From JANWHZ01 sp035545555 (GTDB lineage Bacteria; Patescibacteriota; Saccharimonadia; Saccharimonadales; UBA4665): a stretch of 8,055 bases of DNA. Under the pieces are notes generated by a model, which was given only the letters and a program-made list of their open reading frames with translations, was not told where the DNA came from and made no database searches. Position 1 is the stretch's first letter. Every line of letters starts with the position of its first letter. Position numbers and translations under genes: made by a program. The stretch is taken from NCBI GenBank assembly GCA_035545555.1, contig DASZYD010000041.1, positions 1 through 8,055 of the forward strand, given 5' to 3'. Of this stretch, positions 5,382 to 8,055 are shown piece by piece.

Positions 5382-6506
5382 ATGTATATAAAAAGATTTG
5401 AGCAAGAACACGTTAACAAGACACTAAACAACGGTCTCGTGGCTATACTGTACGGTGCGCGCCAGGTGGGTAAGACTACTCTGGCAAAAGAAATTGCTAC
5501 CTTTTTTAAAGCTCCGCTGTATCTCAACTGTGACGATCCGAATGTGGTCATAAGCCTCACGAACAAATCGGCAGTAGAGCTTAAGTCATATATTGGCAAT
5601 GCCGACCTTGTCATTATCGACGAAGGGCAGCGCATTGAGAACATTGGTATAACCATTAAACTCATTCATGATACATACCCTGCGATAAAATTGCTCGTCA
5701 CCGGTTCGTCGAGTCTAGACTTAGCTAATAAAATATCCGAACCGCTTACGGGTAGGTCCGAAGAGATCGTGCTATATCCATTTAGCGTCGATGAAGTCTC
5801 GTCTAGTCGATTAGAAATGGATGCAAATTGGCGAACGATGCTCAGCCGTGGAGGCTATCCAGCCATTTGGCAACTCTCTGCTCAGGATGCTTATGCGAGA
5901 TTGAGCAGTATAGCTAATAACTATGTCTATCGTGATGCGTTTGGGCCCCAAGTCATGTTCGACCAGACGGTCATTAATGACTTATTGCGCCTATTGGCAT
6001 ACCAGGTTGGCCAAGAGGTGAGCTACGGAGAGCTTGCTGGCAAGTTATCGGTGAGCAAAGAGACAGTTATGCGTTACATTGACCTACTCGAAAAAGCATT
6101 CATTATATTTCGTCGCAATCAATATCGGCGAAATCAACGGGTTGAGGTTGGTCGATTGCGAAAAGTCTATTTTACGGACCTTGGTATCCGCAATGCAATT
6201 ATAGAAAACTTCAAGCCGTTAGAAACGCGTGACGATACGGGTGCGCTGTGGGAAAACTTTTGTGTAGTTGAACGCCTGAAGTATCTACAAATGCAAGGCC
6301 GTCGAGTTCGATCATATTACTGGCGGAATGAAGATCAACGCGAAATTGACATTATAGAAGAAGAGGCCGGCTCATTGCGTGCATATGAATGTAAATTTAG
6401 CACCAAAAAAGAGGCACGTATCCCTGTAGCTTTCACTAAAATGTATCCCGCTTATAACTTTGAAACTATTAATCCCGAGAACTACCCTGATAAGTTGTTG
6501 GTATAG
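5382..6506 (+). CDS. AAA (AAA_14) ATPase with DUF4143 C-terminal domain
   Basis: This 374-residue protein has the standard two-domain layout of this widespread, poorly understood prokaryotic family. The N-terminal P-loop ATPase has Walker A GARQVGKTT (25-33), Walker B LVIIDE (76-81), and a TGSSS sensor (107-111). The GGYP motif (157-160) opens the DUF4143 part. That part contains a winged-helix-like segment (about 196-260), YFTDLGIRN (263-271), and a PD-(D/E)xK-like pattern, EIDII (321-325) with ECKF (336-339). These ATPases often sit in accessory regions and some behave like mobile or defence-linked genes; the substrate is unknown. Length is normal and the C-terminus (FETINPENYPDKLLV) looks complete. 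The IS begins only 6 nt after its stop. A+T-rich codon use differs from the backbone genes, suggesting acquisition. The start follows directly from the -10 box. Confidence 0.93.
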   Translation: MYIKRFEQEHVNKTLNNGLVAILYGARQVGKTTLAKEIATFFKAPLYLNCDDPNVVISLTNKSAVELKSYIGNADLVIIDEGQRIENIGITIKLIHDTYPAIKLLVTGSSSLDLANKISEPLTGRSEEIVLYPFSVDEVSSSRLEMDANWRTMLSRGGYPAIWQLSAQDAYARLSSIANNYVYRDAFGPQVMFDQTVINDLLRLLAYQVGQEVSYGELAGKLSVSKETVMRYIDLLEKAFIIFRRNQYRRNQRVEVGRLRKVYFTDLGIRNAIIENFKPLETRDDTGALWENFCVVERLKYLQMQGRRVRSYYWRNEDQREIDIIEEEAGSLRAYECKFSTKKEARIPVAFTKMYPAYNFETINPENYPDKLLV

Positions 6507-6512
6507 CACTAT

Positions 6513-6524
6513 TGTCACGCTCCC
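6513..6524 (+). repeat. Left terminal inverted repeat of the IS3 element
   Basis: TGTCACGCTCCC matches the right end (7735-7746, inverted) at 11 of 12 positions; the mismatch is at position 6. It starts 6 nt after the ATPase stop codon. Confidence 0.8.
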
Positions 6525-6559
6525 AATAAAATAGACACACTGTCTCTTTCCAAAGACGG

Positions 6560-6581
6560 TACAATCTTACAAAACGAGGAG
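6560..6581 (+). promoter_or_regulatory. IS promoter -10 and orfA ribosome binding site
   Basis: TACAAT (6560-6565) matches five of six -10 bases, and AGGAG (6577-6581) lies 9 nt before the orfA ATG. Unlike the host genes, the IS uses a conventional leader with a strong Shine-Dalgarno. Confidence 0.45.
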
Positions 6582-6590
6582 CACTGCACC

Positions 6591-6848
6591 ATGGCCACTG
6601 GCATACCCACTGACCCCAAACTCAAAGCTGAGATAATGGACAAAATACGCAACCATGGGGTGTCCGTGAGCACGGTCTCGCGAGCCACGTGCGTCAGCAC
6701 GGCCGTCATCTACCGCTGGCTGCGGGTCGGCATTGTCGACAAAGACCGCAACCTCATCCTGGAAAACAACCGCCTCCGCAAAGAAAACGAGCAGCTGTAC
6801 AAGATGCTCGGCAAAGCTACCGCCGAGCTTAACCGTTCAAAAGACTAG
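6591..6848 (+). CDS. IS3-family OrfA (helix-turn-helix transposase subunit)
   Basis: OrfA of IS3 elements binds the terminal repeats and provides the N-terminal half of the OrfAB fusion transposase. The 85-residue product has a helix-turn-helix of the HTH_Tnp_1 type (about 10-46; VSVSTVSRATCVSTAVIYRW). It is followed by a leucine-zipper-like coiled coil with Leu55, Leu62 and Leu69 in heptad spacing, used for multimerisation. Start ATG 6591 is supported by AGGAG at 9 nt. The stop at 6846-6848 follows TCA AAA GAC. The orfB frame (-1) is open from 6833, so a -1 slip at the A-run before the stop would join the two. The site has only four A residues, less than the A6G heptamer common in IS3 elements. 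Confidence 0.88.
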   Translation: MATGIPTDPKLKAEIMDKIRNHGVSVSTVSRATCVSTAVIYRWLRVGIVDKDRNLILENNRLRKENEQLYKMLGKATAELNRSKD

Positions 6849-7186
6849 CCATCCTGGAAGTAGTCGACCCGGGATGGCGAAAACAAGGCGCAGCAGTTCT
6901 GGGCATTGCTCGCAGTCGGCTGTACCGAACGCCGACCATACGCAGCGAGCGTGATGCGGCGGCAATCCGTGGACTCCTACAGGTGCACGAGGAACACCCA
7001 CGCTACGGCGTGCGTCGTCTTGCGGCAGAACTCGGCTGGAGTGAGAACAAAGCGCGGCGCATCCGTACGCTGGCGGGAGTCACCATTGCTCGCCGCAGCA
7101 AGAAATACGGCAAGCGCACCCGACCGGAGATACCAGCTCCGGACAACGCCCTCAAACGCTACGCTGTCTTCCGAGACGATGCATAA
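6833..7186 (+). pseudogene. IS3-family OrfB, N-terminal part (HTH_21), ends at in-frame TAA
   Basis: In the -1 frame relative to orfA the reading frame is open from 6833. It gives ILEVVDPGWRKQGAAVLGIA, then RSRLYRTPTIRSERD, then an HTH_21-like region with HEEHPRYGVRRLAAEL. These are the usual N-terminal parts of an IS3 OrfB transposase. No good start codon or Shine-Dalgarno of its own is seen near the beginning, as expected if it is made by frameshifting from orfA. The frame closes at TAA 7184-7186 and then continues in the same frame with the DDE catalytic domain. The TAA therefore looks like a nonsense substitution (one base from AAA, GAA or CAA) rather than a natural end. A product starting at GTG 6983 is possible but would lack the N-terminal helices. 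Confidence 0.72.
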
Positions 7187-7195
7187 CAGGCTGGC

Positions 7196-7744
7196 ATGAG
7201 CTACCGAAACATGGTGAATAGTGGCGCCTGGGCACAGGACTTTACCTACCTGTGGGTCGACCGACAATACCACTACCTAGCGGTCGTACTGGATCTCAAA
7301 ACCCGGCGGGTGCTCGGCTGGAAGCTCGGTCTCCGACACACCAGCGACCTGACCTACACGGCATTACTGGACGCGCTGAGCAGGCACCCCGTGCCTGCCA
7401 TCTTGCATTCCGACCAGGGTTCCGAGTACCTGAGCTACAAACACCAGGAGTTGTGCGAGCGGCTGGAGATAACGCTCAGTGCCAGCACCAAGGCTAGCCC
7501 TTGGCAGAACGGTTTCATGGAACGGTTCTTCGGCACGCTCAAAGACGAACTGCCGGCACTCAATACCATACCCAGTACCGAAAAGTTGCACGAAGCCATT
7601 GCCCTGACCATTCACTACTACAACCACCGCCGCAAACACAGTGCCCTCAACAACATGACCCCGGCAGCTTACGCTGCCAGGCTCATGGCGGCTACGCCGC
7701 TACACAAGAGAAGAGACAAGGTGCTGCAGAAAAAGGGAGCTTGA
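7196..7744 (+). CDS. IS3-family OrfB, catalytic DDE integrase domain (split from its N-terminus)
   Basis: This 182-residue frame holds the complete retroviral-integrase-type (rve) catalytic domain: Asp15 in WAQDFTYL, Asp73 in HSDQGSEY, and Glu109 in NGFMERFFG, with 35 residues between the second Asp and the Glu. The conserved YYNHRRKHSALNNMTPAAYA block follows. The residues coordinate the metal ions that cut and join the IS ends. The frame is the same as the N-terminal part, separated only by TAA at 7184-7186 and nine more bases, so the two are halves of one gene. ATG 7196 could reinitiate translation, but its Shine-Dalgarno is poor. The stop TGA lies within the right inverted repeat. Without the N-terminal DNA-binding half, transposition is unlikely unless the stop is read through or the halves act together. 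Confidence 0.85.
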   Translation: MSYRNMVNSGAWAQDFTYLWVDRQYHYLAVVLDLKTRRVLGWKLGLRHTSDLTYTALLDALSRHPVPAILHSDQGSEYLSYKHQELCERLEITLSASTKASPWQNGFMERFFGTLKDELPALNTIPSTEKLHEAIALTIHYYNHRRKHSALNNMTPAAYAARLMAATPLHKRRDKVLQKKGA

Positions 7745-7746
7745 CA
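7735..7746 (-). repeat. Right terminal inverted repeat of the IS3 element
   Basis: On the minus strand it reads TGTCAAGCTCCC, 11 of 12 identical to the left end. It contains the orfB stop codon (7742-7744). Confidence 0.8.
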
Positions 7747-8013
7747 TGGAACGTCGACGCTGAGCTCGTACTCCATGCCTCTGCCATTGAATACGCCAAT
7801 TATGATAAGGCGATTATTGTCAGTGGCGATGGAGACTTCGCTTGTCTCATAGAATTTCTTGAAGAAAATAACAAATTGCTTCATGTCTTCACGCCCAACG
7901 GTAAATATTCCAAACTCTTACGACCCTACTCGAAATACATTGTTGAACTTAGCCAGCTGCAATCATCCTTGAAATATCAAAAGACCGGCATCGGCGGTCG
8001 GTCGAAACCTTAG
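7747..8013 (+). pseudogene. NYN-domain (LabA/DUF88-like) protein, 3' remnant
   Basis: The sequence encodes the C-terminal half of a NYN/PIN-like domain: NVDAELVLHA, then YDKAIIVSGDGDFACLIEFL, then NNKLLHVFTPNGKYSKLLR ending in a strand-helix tail. SGDGDF carries the acidic residues that bind the metal ion in NYN nucleases, and the Asp in NVDAE is another conserved acidic position. A complete domain would have about 70-90 further residues with the first catalytic Asp at its N-terminus. These are missing because the IS right end lies directly upstream. The frame is open back into the IS (from 7501), but that part is antisense or out of frame to orfB and not meaningful. A+T-rich codon use matches the DUF4143 gene. 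Family call is good; a functional product is unlikely. Confidence 0.78.
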
Positions 8014-8041
8014 GCCTATCCGGTCATGGTGATATCCATAG

Positions 8042-8047
8042 TATACT
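8042..8047 (+). promoter_or_regulatory. Possible -10 box for a gene beyond the right edge
   Basis: TATACT lies 28 nt after the NYN remnant stop and closely resembles the boxes before rarA, the CHASE gene and the DUF4143 gene. The window ends 8 nt later, so the gene it would serve cannot be seen. Confidence 0.35.
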
Positions 8048-8055
8048 GGCACGCA

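Larger units (their letters stand above)
6513..7746 (+). mobile_element. IS3-family insertion sequence, 1234 bp
   Basis: The element is bounded by inverted ends: TGTCACGCTCCC at 6513-6524 and, on the other strand, TGTCAAGCTCCC at 7746-7735 (11 of 12 match), with the TG...CA tips typical of IS3. It carries the two-gene IS3 layout: orfA in one frame and orfB in the -1 frame. OrfB has a DD(35)E core, and its stop lies inside the right inverted repeat. Bases flanking it (CACTAT on the left, TGGAAC on the right) show no target-site duplication. OrfB has an in-frame stop, so this copy is probably inactive. Its base composition is closer to the left backbone than to the A+T-rich genes on either side, indicating separate origins. 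Confidence 0.88.

Noticed and set aside
7184..7186. Reassignment of TAA (or another stop) as a sense codon
   Set aside because: The confident genes here end in TGA or TAG, but none contains an in-frame TAA across more than 1,500 codons. A single TAA in a transposase is better explained as a nonsense mutation, and no known CPR code reassigns TAA.
7981..8010. Terminator after the NYN remnant (GACCG and CGGTC arms near 7982-8000)
   Set aside because: The stem is short, overlaps coding sequence and is not followed by a T-run.
5382..8013. DUF4143 ATPase, IS and NYN nuclease as a new defence system
   Set aside because: The ATPase has its own promoter, the NYN gene is a 3' remnant, and an insertion sequence lies between them. 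The adjacency looks like rearrangement, not a working operon.
1..8055. CRISPR array or tandem repeat array
   Set aside because: No regularly spaced direct repeats were found anywhere in the window.

Overview
The window carries a G+C-rich, bacterial, chromosome-like backbone from 1 to about 5150. A more A+T-rich accessory block with an insertion sequence follows, from about 5200 to the right edge. Several traits suggest a Candidate Phyla Radiation bacterium, possibly Candidatus Saccharibacteria: compact genes, several apparently leaderless mRNAs with a -10 box 6-10 nt before the ATG, an AAA/DUF4143 ATPase, a secreted protein of a type I recall from that group, and an IS3 transposase of similar flavour. 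This placement is inference from remembered family resemblance, not from a search.

Left part (1-2317). The first codons of an exported protein run leftwards off the edge (75 to 1, minus). It is divergent from rarA (165-1367), the replication-fork AAA+ ATPase. Next comes a membrane-anchored CHASE sensor gene starting at TTG 1431. It runs head-on into a minus-strand secreted-protein gene starting at 2317. Both break off inside a conserved domain at the same place, about 2025-2035, so this looks like a deletion or misassembly scar that removed both 3' halves.

Centre (2441-5033). A YbhB/PEBP-family gene (2478-2942) converges on metK (4072-2939, minus), and the two stop codons share one CTAG. The metK leader (about 4234-4073) is the most interesting element. 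It has the conserved core of a SAM-I-like (S-box) riboswitch with a very short P2. An 8-bp hairpin covers the metK Shine-Dalgarno, and a mutually exclusive anti-sequestering hairpin is possible. This predicts that SAM represses translation of its own synthetase. Divergent from metK is a leaderless gene for a multi-pass membrane protein with an intramembrane HEWAH motif (4293-5033), a candidate zinc metalloprotease. The two promoters form a 9-bp inverted repeat.

Right part (5054-8055). A tRNA-Gln(CTG) gene with encoded CCA and its own terminator marks the change in base composition. After it come a repeat-bearing intergenic stretch, a leaderless AAA/DUF4143 ATPase gene (5382-6506), and an IS3-family element (6513-7746) with 12-bp imperfect inverted ends. 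The element's orfB is cut by an in-frame TAA. The 3' remnant of a NYN-domain gene (7747-8013) abuts its right end. The IS has no target-site duplication and the 5' half of the NYN gene is missing, which suggests an IS-associated deletion. A promoter-like TATACT at 8042 may serve a gene beyond the edge.
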